From Massilia sp. Leaf139 (lineage in GTDB: Bacteria; Pseudomonadota; Gammaproteobacteria; Burkholderiales; Burkholderiaceae_D), in the NCBI RefSeq assembly GCF_001424165.1, contig NZ_LMOJ01000024.1, positions 55,025 through 119,024 on the forward strand: a stretch of 64,000 nt of DNA, read 5' to 3'. Both the position numbers and the translations under genes were made by a program. This document shows positions 57,213-64,000 of the stretch, piece by piece; the first letter of the stretch is position 1, and every line of letters starts with the position of its first letter. The notes beneath the pieces are model-generated. The model was not told the origin of the DNA. It made no database searches and worked only from the letters and a program-made list of their open reading frames with translations.

Positions 57213-57578
57213 ATGAACATGCCGCTACTGATCGCCGCCGTGTGTACCGGCTTGCCCGGCTGTGCAGCCGGGCAGGCTTTTTCCGAACCAGGCGCCGCCG
57301 CGTCCACCACGCAGTGCGCCGTCCAGGAAGAAAAGCCACGCGCCGCGAGCGCCTTGCCGGCGCGCGCCGCCACGCACTCCGAACCCCAGCGCGGCAGCAT
57401 CGCCGCCACCGGACGCATACCGTCGTATGCCGATACGCCGTCAGCCCGCGCGATGTCTGCGGCGACGGCGCGCGCCGAGGCTGCGGGCGCTACGAAAAAT
57501 AGTGTGCAAGCCACATGCGCCGATCAGGTCGTGCCGCATGCCCGTGAAAACGGCAGAGCCGGGATAAATGGATCTTGA
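57213..57578 (+). CDS. Possible small exported protein, Ala-rich, unknown
   Basis: A 121-aa open frame with a good AAGGAGG site five bases before the ATG. The N-terminus MNMPLLIAAVCTGLPGCAAG is hydrophobic with a Cys at 17 and could be a short (lipo)protein signal. The rest is Ala/Ser/Arg-rich with no motif. The opposite strand is open as well, so coding is not certain. Confidence 0.4.
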   Translation: MNMPLLIAAVCTGLPGCAAGQAFSEPGAAASTTQCAVQEEKPRAASALPARAATHSEPQRGSIAATGRIPSYADTPSARAMSAATARAEAAGATKNSVQATCADQVVPHARENGRAGINGS

Positions 57579-57617
57579 TCGCACCAATTTTGTGCAGCGC
57601 AGCTTGCCAGCGGCATT

Positions 57618-57640
57618 TTTATGATGCGTCGCATCATAAA
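57618..57640. promoter_or_regulatory. Perfect 23-bp palindrome, candidate operator
   Basis: Arms TTTATGATGCG and CGCATCATAAA meet around one T. No T-run follows, so it is not a terminator. It lies ~80 bases before the promoter of the candidate small RNA at 57.76 kb and ~280 bases from the next gene. The partner protein is not known. Confidence 0.5.
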
Positions 57641-57721
57641 TAGCTGAGATGCATAACGATCGTCAGAAAAGTCTTACGAAGACAGAGGGAGCAGTCCCAT
57701 TAGTGTGGTAGTTCTACTGTA

Positions 57722-57750
57722 TTGCGACGCACAATAAATCGGGTTATATT
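57722..57750 (+). promoter_or_regulatory. Sigma-70-type promoter of the candidate small RNA
   Basis: TTGCGA at 57722-57727 and TATATT at 57745-57750 with a 17-base spacer. It is a good match to the -35 and -10 consensus. Transcription would start at about 57757. Confidence 0.6.
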
Positions 57751-57756
57751 GGAAGC

Positions 57757-57826
57757 GTCTCCTCCAGTTTTTCTCCGAAATTCTGGATTGCCGCCCGCTA
57801 CCGCAAGGTATGCGGGCGTTTTTTTT
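57757..57826 (+). ncRNA. Candidate small RNA with 5' anti-Shine-Dalgarno motif
   Basis: Predicted transcript of ~70 nt from the promoter at 57722-57750 to the terminator at 57792-57826. The 5' end reads GTCTCCTCCAG, so it starts with a CTCCTCC stretch able to pair with Shine-Dalgarno sequences of target mRNAs. No open frame is visible and no plus-strand gene follows, so a leader function is unlikely. The assignment is from sequence signals only. Confidence 0.5.
57792..57826 (+). terminator. Intrinsic terminator of the candidate small RNA
   Basis: Arms CGCCCGC and GCGGGCG around a 13-base loop, followed by eight T residues. Strong on the plus strand only. Confidence 0.85.
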
Positions 57827-57830
57827 GGCT

Positions 57831-57888
57831 CGTAGGGTGGGCGGGGGATAAAAGTCCCCCGGACTCTTATCCCCCGCCCACCCTACGG
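57831..57888. repeat. REP-like extended hairpin (copy G)
   Basis: A single long hairpin: arm CGTAGGGTGGGCGGGGGATA plus further pairs, ending with the reverse complement that finishes CCCACCCTACG. The middle pair ACTTTTATCCC-like region gives a stem of over 25 pairs with one mismatch. It lies directly after the small-RNA terminator and just after the dioxygenase stop (minus strand). Confidence 0.8.
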
Positions 57889-57917
57889 GTAACTCGGTTA
57901 CGTCAGTGCGAAGTTCG

Positions 57918-58655
57918 TCAGACACCCTCGCCCTGGAAGGACTCGGCGCGCCAGGTCAGCACCAGCGTATCGCGGTAGCCATGCTCTCCCAGCGGCTGGA
58001 TCGGCGTCGATTCGTGAATGACGGCGGCGTCGTCCAGCAGCAGCAGCGTCCAAGGTTCCGTCATCGTGAAGCGCTGGCCGCGCGGGCCGTGGGCGTCGAA
58101 GACGCGGGTCTCGCCGCCCTTGATATTGGTGCGGCCGATCAAAATCACGGCCACGAAATCGACGCCGTCGCGATGCGCTCCTTCCGGCGTCGGGCGGCCG
58201 ATGCCGTCGGCGGTATCGATGCGGAACTGGTGCGCTTCCACATACCAGGGCTGCGCGTTCTTCACCTGCGAGCAAACCGCGCCCAGCGAGCGCACCAGCT
58301 GCTGCCAGGCCGGCTGCATGATGGTGCCCGCTTCGATCGGCGCGAACAAACGGTGCATGCCGCCATGCAGGGCGTTGTATTCGACCGGCTGCCAGTGCGC
58401 GCGGTGCGGGGTCTGCTGCAGCGCCTTGCCGTCGTCGACGAAGCAGGAGTGGCGCCGGCGGCGGTAGCGGCCGCCGTCCTTCAGGTAGTTGTCGAGTTCG
58501 AGCCGATCCCAGCTCGGCATCAGCGCGTCGAGTTCGGCCAGCGTGCAGCCGGCAAGGCGGGCGACGTCCGCCGGACGCAAGAGGGCGTAGCCGTCGCCGA
58601 GCAGGGCTTCGGCAAGGCGGGAAGGGTCGCTATAGGGCAGTTCGGATAGGTTCAT
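57918..58655 (-). CDS. 2-oxoglutarate/Fe(II)-dependent dioxygenase family protein (PF10014-like)
   Basis: A 245-aa cytoplasmic protein of the family that contains L-isoleucine 4-hydroxylase. The iron triad is visible as HRD (EGAHRDGVDFVAV) and a distal His (AAVIHESTPI), with an Arg at the 2OG site (YRDTLVLTWR). It probably hydroxylates a free amino acid; the substrate is unknown. It ends just before the REP hairpin and starts 52 bases after the TonB receptor gene. Confidence 0.8.
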   Translation of the reverse strand: MNLSELPYSDPSRLAEALLGDGYALLRPADVARLAGCTLAELDALMPSWDRLELDNYLKDGGRYRRRRHSCFVDDGKALQQTPHRAHWQPVEYNALHGGMHRLFAPIEAGTIMQPAWQQLVRSLGAVCSQVKNAQPWYVEAHQFRIDTADGIGRPTPEGAHRDGVDFVAVILIGRTNIKGGETRVFDAHGPRGQRFTMTEPWTLLLLDDAAVIHESTPIQPLGEHGYRDTLVLTWRAESFQGEGV

Positions 58656-58707
58656 GCCCGGTAGCGTAGCAGTTTTTACCAGGGCCGGCGAAAACCGGCC
58701 CTCGGGC

Positions 58708-60753
58708 TTACCAGGTCTTGGTGAGCGTCAAACGGAACGAGCGCGGTTCGATCGGATGGAAGTGGATATCGTCGCGCGGCGACAACTCCCCGGCCAGCTG
58801 CGACGCATAGTAGTAGTCGATCGCCGAGTCGCGCCGGTTCGCCAGGTTGAAGGCCTCGAGCTCGAGCTGCAGATCCTTGCCGATTTTATAGCCGACGCGC
58901 CCGTTGAGCGTGGCGCTGCCCTGCGAGCGCACGCTGTTGTCCTCGATGAGCGGACGCGGGCCGAAGTAGCGCAGGCGCAGCGCGCCCGACCACGGGCCCA
59001 GCTTGTCGACGGTGAGCGCGAGCTGGCCCACGCCTTCGACCGCGCCGGGAATCCGGTCGCCGTTGCGCGAACGGGCGCGCGCATAGGCCGCGTCGAAGTC
59101 GAGCGCCAGCCATTTCAGGGGCCGCCAGTAGTGCGAGAACTCGATGCCGGTGCGGCGGCTGGCATCGCCGGCTTCGGTCATGCCGGCATCGCCGATATAG
59201 GTCAGCTCGGAATCGAAGTCGAGCCGGTACAGCGAGACTGCCGTCTGCATCTTCGGGATCGCCTCGGTACGCAGGCCCAGTTCCATGCCGCGCGAACGCA
59301 CCAGGCCTGGTGCACGCTCGAGCGGATACAGGGTCGCCGGATCGATCGCCGCCACCGTGCCGCGCGCGTCGTTGCTGTGGAAGCCGTGGCCGTAGTTCAG
59401 GTAGAACTCGGTGGAGGCGAAGGGCGCCAGGATCAGGCTGAACGACGGGCTCAGCTGGGTATCGTGGGCGCGGCCCGTGTTGGCGGCCAGGTCGCTCTCG
59501 ACATCGAAGCGGTAGCGGTCGGCGCGCACCCCCATCATGGTGCGCACGGCCTTGTTCCAGCGCGTGGCGCTTTCGATGAACAGGCCGCCGCTGGTCTCGA
59601 CCACATGGTCTTCGCGCGTGGTGCTCAGGCGTTGACGGGCGCGGGTGTCGTACAGGCCGTTGTAGATGTTGTCGTTCTGGAGGCGCGCGCCCACCGTCAG
59701 GTCGGAGGCCATGGTCTCGCCGCGGTGCAGGTGCCAGGTCTGGGTTGCATCCAGGCCGCTGGTCACGCGCCGATCCGGCTGGGCGAACTGGTCGCCGTTC
59801 ACCGGATCGTTCATGAAATAGGTGAAGTTCGAGAACAGGTCGAGCTGGTTGCGGATCACATACGCGCTCAGTTTCGAGGACGACTCGGCGCCGGTCTGGC
59901 GCCAGATACCGGAGAGACTATAGCGGCGCGCGCTGCCGCCGTCGCTGTCGTCGATCGCGTCGAAGCGTCCCAGGCTGCCGTCTTCGACAGCGCGCAGCGG
60001 GATCTGGTCGGTCGCGTTCCAGGTGCCGCGGTAGGCCATGGCGGTCACGCTCCAGCCGTTGTTGGTATAGCCGCGGCTGTAGCGCAGCAGGCCGTTGCGC
60101 TTGCGGTAGTCGTCGGGCCGCGTCCAGGGGCCGTCGTTGTCCATCAGTTCGAGCGCGTAGAGCAGGGTGCCGCCGGCCAGCTCGGGCGAGCCGGCCAGCA
60201 TCGCGCGCCGGAAACCGTCCTGGCCGAGGGTGGCGCTGGCGACGTCTTTTACGAGACGGTTCGCATAGCTGATCTCGGCGCTGCCGGCCGAGGCGAAGTC
60301 GCCGTCGCGCGCCGAATAGGGGCCCTTGCGGTAGTCGAGGCGGCCGACCAGTTCCGGGATCAGGAAGTTCACGTCCGTCCAGCCCTGGCCGTGCGCGTGG
60401 CTGCGCTGGTTGACCGGCATGCCGTCGACCCAGGTGGCGAGATCGGTGCCGTGGTCGAGATTGAAGCCGCGCAGGTAGAACTGGTTCGCTTTACCTTCGC
60501 CGCTGTGCTGGCTGGCGATCAGGCCGGGCATCGCTTCGAGCATTTCGCCGGGCCGGTAGGCGGTGCGCGCGGCCAGCTCCTTCTGGCCGACGGTACCGGC
60601 ATTGGCCGAGTCGGCGATGCCGAGCTGGCTCATGCGCGAGCCTTCGACCAGCACGCGCTGCAGCACGAGGTCGTCGGCGAGGACGGAAGCCGAGGCAAAC
60701 AGCGTGGCCAGCGCAAAGGATAGTGGGCGAATGCGGGGACGACTCGGGATCAT
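58708..60753 (-). CDS. TonB-dependent outer-membrane receptor
   Basis: A 681-aa beta-barrel receptor with a signal peptide (LSFALATLFASASVLA-DD). The plug domain runs from VLVEGSRMSQLG through the plug signatures PGEMLEAMPGLIA and FYLRGFNLDHGTDLATWVDGMP, and the barrel ends in a C-terminal Trp (RLTLTKTW). A classical TonB box is not obvious (possibly DDLVLQRVLVEG). Substrate unknown; the DUF6702 gene lies upstream and the dioxygenase downstream on the same strand, so they may share a transcript. Confidence 0.9.
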   Translation of the reverse strand: MIPSRPRIRPLSFALATLFASASVLADDLVLQRVLVEGSRMSQLGIADSANAGTVGQKELAARTAYRPGEMLEAMPGLIASQHSGEGKANQFYLRGFNLDHGTDLATWVDGMPVNQRSHAHGQGWTDVNFLIPELVGRLDYRKGPYSARDGDFASAGSAEISYANRLVKDVASATLGQDGFRRAMLAGSPELAGGTLLYALELMDNDGPWTRPDDYRKRNGLLRYSRGYTNNGWSVTAMAYRGTWNATDQIPLRAVEDGSLGRFDAIDDSDGGSARRYSLSGIWRQTGAESSSKLSAYVIRNQLDLFSNFTYFMNDPVNGDQFAQPDRRVTSGLDATQTWHLHRGETMASDLTVGARLQNDNIYNGLYDTRARQRLSTTREDHVVETSGGLFIESATRWNKAVRTMMGVRADRYRFDVESDLAANTGRAHDTQLSPSFSLILAPFASTEFYLNYGHGFHSNDARGTVAAIDPATLYPLERAPGLVRSRGMELGLRTEAIPKMQTAVSLYRLDFDSELTYIGDAGMTEAGDASRRTGIEFSHYWRPLKWLALDFDAAYARARSRNGDRIPGAVEGVGQLALTVDKLGPWSGALRLRYFGPRPLIEDNSVRSQGSATLNGRVGYKIGKDLQLELEAFNLANRRDSAIDYYYASQLAGELSPRDDIHFHPIEPRSFRLTLTKTW

Positions 60754-60761
60754 GAATGCCT

Positions 60762-61250
60762 TTAGCGGGTGGACTGTTCGAGTTTGTTGCGGTCGAAGCT
60801 CAGGGTGCGCACGGCATTGCCTTCGTTGAGATTGACGGTATTGACCTGATCCGGCAGGAAGTCGATCAGCACGTTGTCATGGATGGCGCCGGCCTTCCAT
60901 AGCGGGGTCTGTTCGATTTCCTGGAACACGGTGATCTTTTCCGGATCGGCCGTCATACCGACCCAGCGCACCGCGAGCGGCGTCTTGTTCTGATCCAGCA
61001 CGCGGAAGCGGCCTTCGACATACTTGCGCACCGCTTCCTGGTCTTCCGGGTCGGAGAGGTCGAACTGGCGGCCGTACAGGTTCGCCAGCAGGGCCTCGAC
61101 GTCGTGCGCCATGTAGGTGTGAACGATCTCGGTGTTGCCGGTGCGGGCATTGAAGGCGATGTCGGTGATGCCCGCGTGGAAGCGGTGGGCGCAGGCCTGG
61201 GTGCTGACGAGCAGGAGGGCCAGGGCGAAGAGGCGGAGGAGGTGCTTCAT
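60762..61250 (-). CDS. DUF6702-family exported protein
   Basis: A 162-aa secreted protein with a signal peptide (MKHLLRLFALALLLVSTQACA). The mature part begins HRFHAGITDIAFNARTGNTEIVHTYMAHDVEALL, the pattern of DUF6702. Function unknown; members occur beside TonB receptors and M1 peptidases, as here. It ends eight bases before the TonB receptor start, so the two are co-transcribed. Confidence 0.82.
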   Translation of the reverse strand: MKHLLRLFALALLLVSTQACAHRFHAGITDIAFNARTGNTEIVHTYMAHDVEALLANLYGRQFDLSDPEDQEAVRKYVEGRFRVLDQNKTPLAVRWVGMTADPEKITVFQEIEQTPLWKAGAIHDNVLIDFLPDQVNTVNLNEGNAVRTLSFDRNKLEQSTR

Positions 61251-61259
61251 AAATATCCA

Positions 61260-61442
61260 GGTAGGGTGGGCGCCCTGCGCCCACGCGGTTACGTGTGCAT
61301 GCATTTTCCGTTGGTGGTGGCATATCGCTCGAAACGACGACCACGGCCCGCGGCCCTTGCATGCGTCGCGGGCGGTATGTTACCGCCGGCGACGTTGGAT
61401 ACGTGCGTAACGCGTGGGCGCAGGGCGCCCACCCTACGTTAC
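61260..61442. repeat. Large composite REP/BIME element (copy H) with a conserved interior
   Basis: Units 61260-61291 (GGTAGGGTGGGCGCCCTGCG, then CCCACGCGGTTACG) and 61404-61442 (GCGTAACGCGTGGGCGCAGG, then GCGCCCACCCTACGTTAC) enclose ~110 bases. The interior has TGTGCATGCATTTTCCGTTG, then CTTGCATGCGTCGCGGGCGG: the same motif order as copy E at 31.75 kb. Its right end overlaps the stop codon of the M1 peptidase gene. Confidence 0.82.
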
Positions 61443-63536
61443 TGTTCCTTTTTTGGTTCTTCCTTGGTCTTCAACTTGGTATTGAAGTCCTTCATCATAT
61501 CGCCGCCGCTACGCTCGGTCTTGAACAGTTCCAGGCGCGACGGGGTCAGCTTGCGCGGCCAGGCGTTGTTGTTCTGGTCGATGTCGGCAGTCTCCCAGAA
61601 CGGATCCTGGGTCAGGCCCGTCATCGGTTCGTCGGTGACGATCAGCTTGGTGATCTTCTTCGGCGAATAGCGCCAGACTTCGGCCGGGATGCGCTCGATG
61701 TACTTCTTGCCGCTGGCCAGCTGGATCTCGAGCACCAGCGGCGTCACCGTTCTGCGTGCTGACCGTGTACTCGCTGATGCCGTCCACGCTCACGTCGACC
61801 GCGTCGGTCGTGTAGAACCAGCCGCGCCAGAACCAGTCGAGATCCGTGCCGGAAGCGTCTTCCATGGTGCGGAACAGGTCGGCGGGCGTCGGGCGCTTGA
61901 ACTTCCAGCGGCGGCCGTATTCCTTGAAGGCGAAGTCGAACAGCTCGCGGCCGAGCACCGTTTCGCGCAGCACGTTCAGGGCGGTGGCAGGTTTACCGTA
62001 GGCGTTCGGGCCGCGCTGCAGCACCGACTCCGAATTGGTCATGATCGGCGTCTGGTTCTTGCTGCGCATGTAGTCGACGATGTCGCGCGGCTCGCCGCGT
62101 CGCGCCGGGTAGTTTTCTTCCCAGGCCTCTTCGGCCAGGAACTGGAGGAAGGAGTTCAGGCCTTCGTCCATCCACGTCCACTGGCGCTCGTCCGAGTTGA
62201 CGATCATCGGATAGTAATTGTGGCCGACCTCGTGGATGATCACGCTGATCAGGCCATACTTGGTCGCTTTCGAATAGGTGAGGGCGCCGGTCTTTTTATC
62301 CTTGGTCGGACGCGGGCCGTTGAACGAGATCATCGGGTATTCCATGCCGCCGATCGGGCCGTTCACCGAAATCGCGGTCGGATACGGATAGTCGAACGAG
62401 TACTTGTTGTACTGCTCGATGGTGTGGACGATGGCTTGCGTGGAATACTTCTCCCACAGCGGGTTGCCTTCCTTCGGATAGTAGGACATCGCCATCACAT
62501 CGGTATCGCCGCTCCTCATGCCCTGCGCGTCCCAGATGAACTTGCGGCTCGAAGCGAACGCGAAATCGCGCACGTTCTTCGCCTTGAAGCGCCAGGTCTT
62601 CATGCTGGTAGCGCGCTTCTTTTCGGCGGCTTCCGCTTCCGCCTGGGTGACGATGATCACCGGCTTGTTCGACTTCTTCGCGCGCTCCAGGCGCTCGCGC
62701 TGGGCCGTGGTGAGCACTTCGCCGGGATTTTGCAGCTCGCCGGTGGAGGCGACGATGTGATCCGCGGGCACGGTGATGGCGACATCGTAGTCGCCGAATT
62801 CGAGCGTGAACTCGCCGTCGCCCAGGTACTGCTTGTTTTGCCAGCCGGCGACGTCGTAATAGGCCGCCATGCGCGGGAACCACTGGGCGATCTCAAACAG
62901 ATCGTTTTTATCCTCTTTGTCGAAACGCTCGAAACCCATGCGGCGGCCCAGCACGCTCGCTTCGGGAATGTTGAAGCTCCACTCGAGCGCGAACGAGACG
63001 CGCTGGCCAGGCTTCAGCGGCTGGGGCAGGTCGACCCGCATCATGGTCTTGTTGATGACGTGGCGCAGCGGCTGTCCGTTGGCGCCCTTGACGCTGGCGA
63101 CCTTGAAGCCGCCGTCGAAGGTGCGGCTCTCGAAGGCGAAGCGGATCGCGTCGAATTTCACGCCCTCCGCGCCGCCCTTTTGCCAGGCTTCGCGCGAGGG
63201 GATGGTCGAGATGTTGCGGTTGTCCGAGTCGCCGCGGAACATGTTCTGGTCGAGCTGCACCCACAGGTAGTTGAGGGTGTCGGGCGAGTTGTTGTGGTAG
63301 GTGATGGTGCCGGCGCCGGTGATGGCGCGCTTGGCTTCGTCGAGCGTCGCGCGCAGCTTGTAGTCGGCGCGCTGCTGCCAGTAGGCGTGGCCCGGCGCGC
63401 CGGAGGCGGTGCGGGTGGTGCCCGGCGTCGGCAGCAGCTCGTCGAGCTGGCGGAATTTGTCGTCGAACGGGTCGGCGGCGTGGGCGGCGCTTGAAACGGC
63501 CAGCACGAGGGTGAGGGCAAGGTGCTTCATTTTCAT
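61439..63536 (-). pseudogene. M1-family metallopeptidase, frameshifted near its 3' end
   Basis: Exported zinc peptidase with signal peptide (MKMKHLALTLVLAVSSAAHA). Catalytic motif HEVGHNYY with downstream Glu in MDEGLNSF. The frame is intact from 63536 to about 61748, where SEYTVSTQN should continue as VTPLVLEIQLASGKKYIE; the base count is off by one and the 712-aa open frame runs on into unrelated sequence. The true C-terminus continues in another frame to 61439. The downstream tandem copy at 63655 keeps the same C-terminus, so the break is either a real mutation or a base-calling slip. Start 63536 is set by the signal peptide. Confidence 0.85.
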
Positions 63537-63612
63537 GGGTATTCGATTGGTTCTGAATGAAACAAACCGGTGGCCGCGCTGTTCGCGCAACCACCGGCTA
63601 AAAACGGAGGGA

Positions 63613-63644
63613 CGTAAGGTGGGCAGGTTCCCCGCCCACGCGTT
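63613..63644. repeat. REP-like hairpin, single unit (copy I) between the two M1 genes
   Basis: CGTAAGGTGGGCAGGTTCCC then CGCCCACGCGTT: a shortened single unit of the palindrome family, in the short gap between the tandem peptidase genes. Confidence 0.65.
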
Positions 63645-63654
63645 CAACGACGCA

Positions 63655-64000
63655 TCACTGCACCGGCGGCACCGTCTCCTTCTTCGGTTCCTCGGCGGTC
63701 GCCGCCTTTTCTTCCTTGGTCTTCAACTTGGTATTGAAGTCCTTCATCATGTCGCCGCCGCCACGCTCGGTCTTGAACAGCTCCAGGCGCGACGGGGTCA
63801 GCTTGCGCGGCCAGGCGTTGTTGTTCTGGTCGATGTCGGCGGTCTCCCAGAACGGATCCTGGGTCAGGCCCGTCATCGGCTCGTCGGTGACGATCAGCTT
63901 GGTGATCTTCTTCGGCGAATAGCGCCAGACTTCGGCCGGGATGCGCTCGATGTACTTCTTGCCGCTGGCCAGCTGGATCTCGAGCACCAGCGGCGTCACC
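63655..64000 (-). CDS. Second M1-family metallopeptidase, C-terminal fragment (start outside window)
   Basis: The last 114 codons of a peptidase gene that enters from the right edge. It reads MTPLVLEIQLASGKKYIERI and ends EEPKKETVPPVQ; the Met is internal. Over ~290 bases it matches the C-terminus of the upstream copy with about five substitutions, then differs by an inserted EKAATA stretch. So the two genes are a recent tandem pair. Being cut at the window edge, its catalytic domain cannot be checked. Confidence 0.85.
   Translation of the reverse strand, partial: VTPLVLEIQLASGKKYIERIPAEVWRYSPKKITKLIVTDEPMTGLTQDPFWETADIDQNNNAWPRKLTPSRLELFKTERGGGDMMKDFNTKLKTKEEKAATAEEPKKETVPPVQ

Noticed and set aside
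57110..57514. 134-aa minus-strand frame opposite the Ala-rich small protein
   Set aside because: It overlaps the argP-like gene end and has no start signal; the plus-strand frame has a good AAGGAGG site and is preferred.

Overview
The window is high-GC, densely coded bacterial DNA. Gene content and order point to a betaproteobacterium of the family Oxalobacteraceae, close to Massilia/Telluria/Duganella. The main reasons are the block hemF-nadD-rsfS-rlmH-maf-rng, the block hemN-ccoI-ccoS-ccoNOQP-ccoG-ccoH-fnr, a PEP-CTERM protein, and an FdhD-linked NAD-dependent formate dehydrogenase. The genus is inferred from gene content, not proven.

Layout. 1-1928: end of msbA and waaF (lipid A/LPS core). 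2043-4304: a fused GH1-like/RmlD-like protein. 4551-6472: a small conserved protein, then a PAAR protein followed by an unknown protein that may be a type VI cargo. 6632-16430: a formate/oxalate block made of a ModE-type regulator, an OFA-family antiporter, a NAD-linked Mo/W formate dehydrogenase (fused gamma-beta subunit plus alpha), FdhD, and a tungstate/molybdate-type ABC permease and ATPase without a binding protein. 16494-20443: a PEP-CTERM protein and a KaiC-like ATPase/unknown protein/histidine kinase set. 20700-28116: housekeeping genes (rng, maf, rlmH, rsfS, nadD, hemF, purD, yebC), all on the minus strand. 28295-32643: DUF2182 membrane protein, DMT transporter, methylglyoxal synthase, quinone oxidoreductase, a 47-aa membrane peptide and a DUF4136 lipoprotein. 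32850-36719: pepN, fbp and tRNA-Thr(CGT). 36848-47848: a microaerobic respiration block (hemN, TauE/SafE-like protein, cbb3 oxidase with assembly genes, and Fnr itself). FNR-type boxes lie in front of hemN and ccoN. 47928-48324: an internally deleted IS3-family element. 48909-50959: a Ser/Gly-rich membrane-anchored protein, a four-helix membrane protein and a 23-aa membrane peptide. 51144-57153: an RND efflux pair, a LysE/ArgO exporter and its divergent ArgP-like regulator. 57213-61250: a small exported protein, a candidate small RNA, a 2OG-Fe dioxygenase, a TonB-dependent receptor and a DUF6702 protein. 61439-64000: two tandem M1 metallopeptidase genes, the first frameshifted near its 3' end and the second cut by the window edge.

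Two features cut across the gene map. First, a family of REP/BIME-like palindromes (core GTAGGGTGGGC ... GCCCACGCGTTAC) occupies at least nine intergenic sites, usually as head-to-head pairs; two of these pairs enclose a related ~110-bp interior. Second, a short gene-free stretch at 57.7-57.8 kb has a good sigma-70 promoter, a ~70-nt transcribed region beginning with a CTCCTCC anti-Shine-Dalgarno motif, and a strong intrinsic terminator. It looks like an undescribed small RNA gene.

Functionally the window suggests a facultatively microaerobic heterotroph. It can oxidise formate to CO2 with NADH production, switch to a high-affinity cbb3 oxidase and anaerobic haem synthesis under Fnr control, and take up polymers or chelates through TonB-type receptors.
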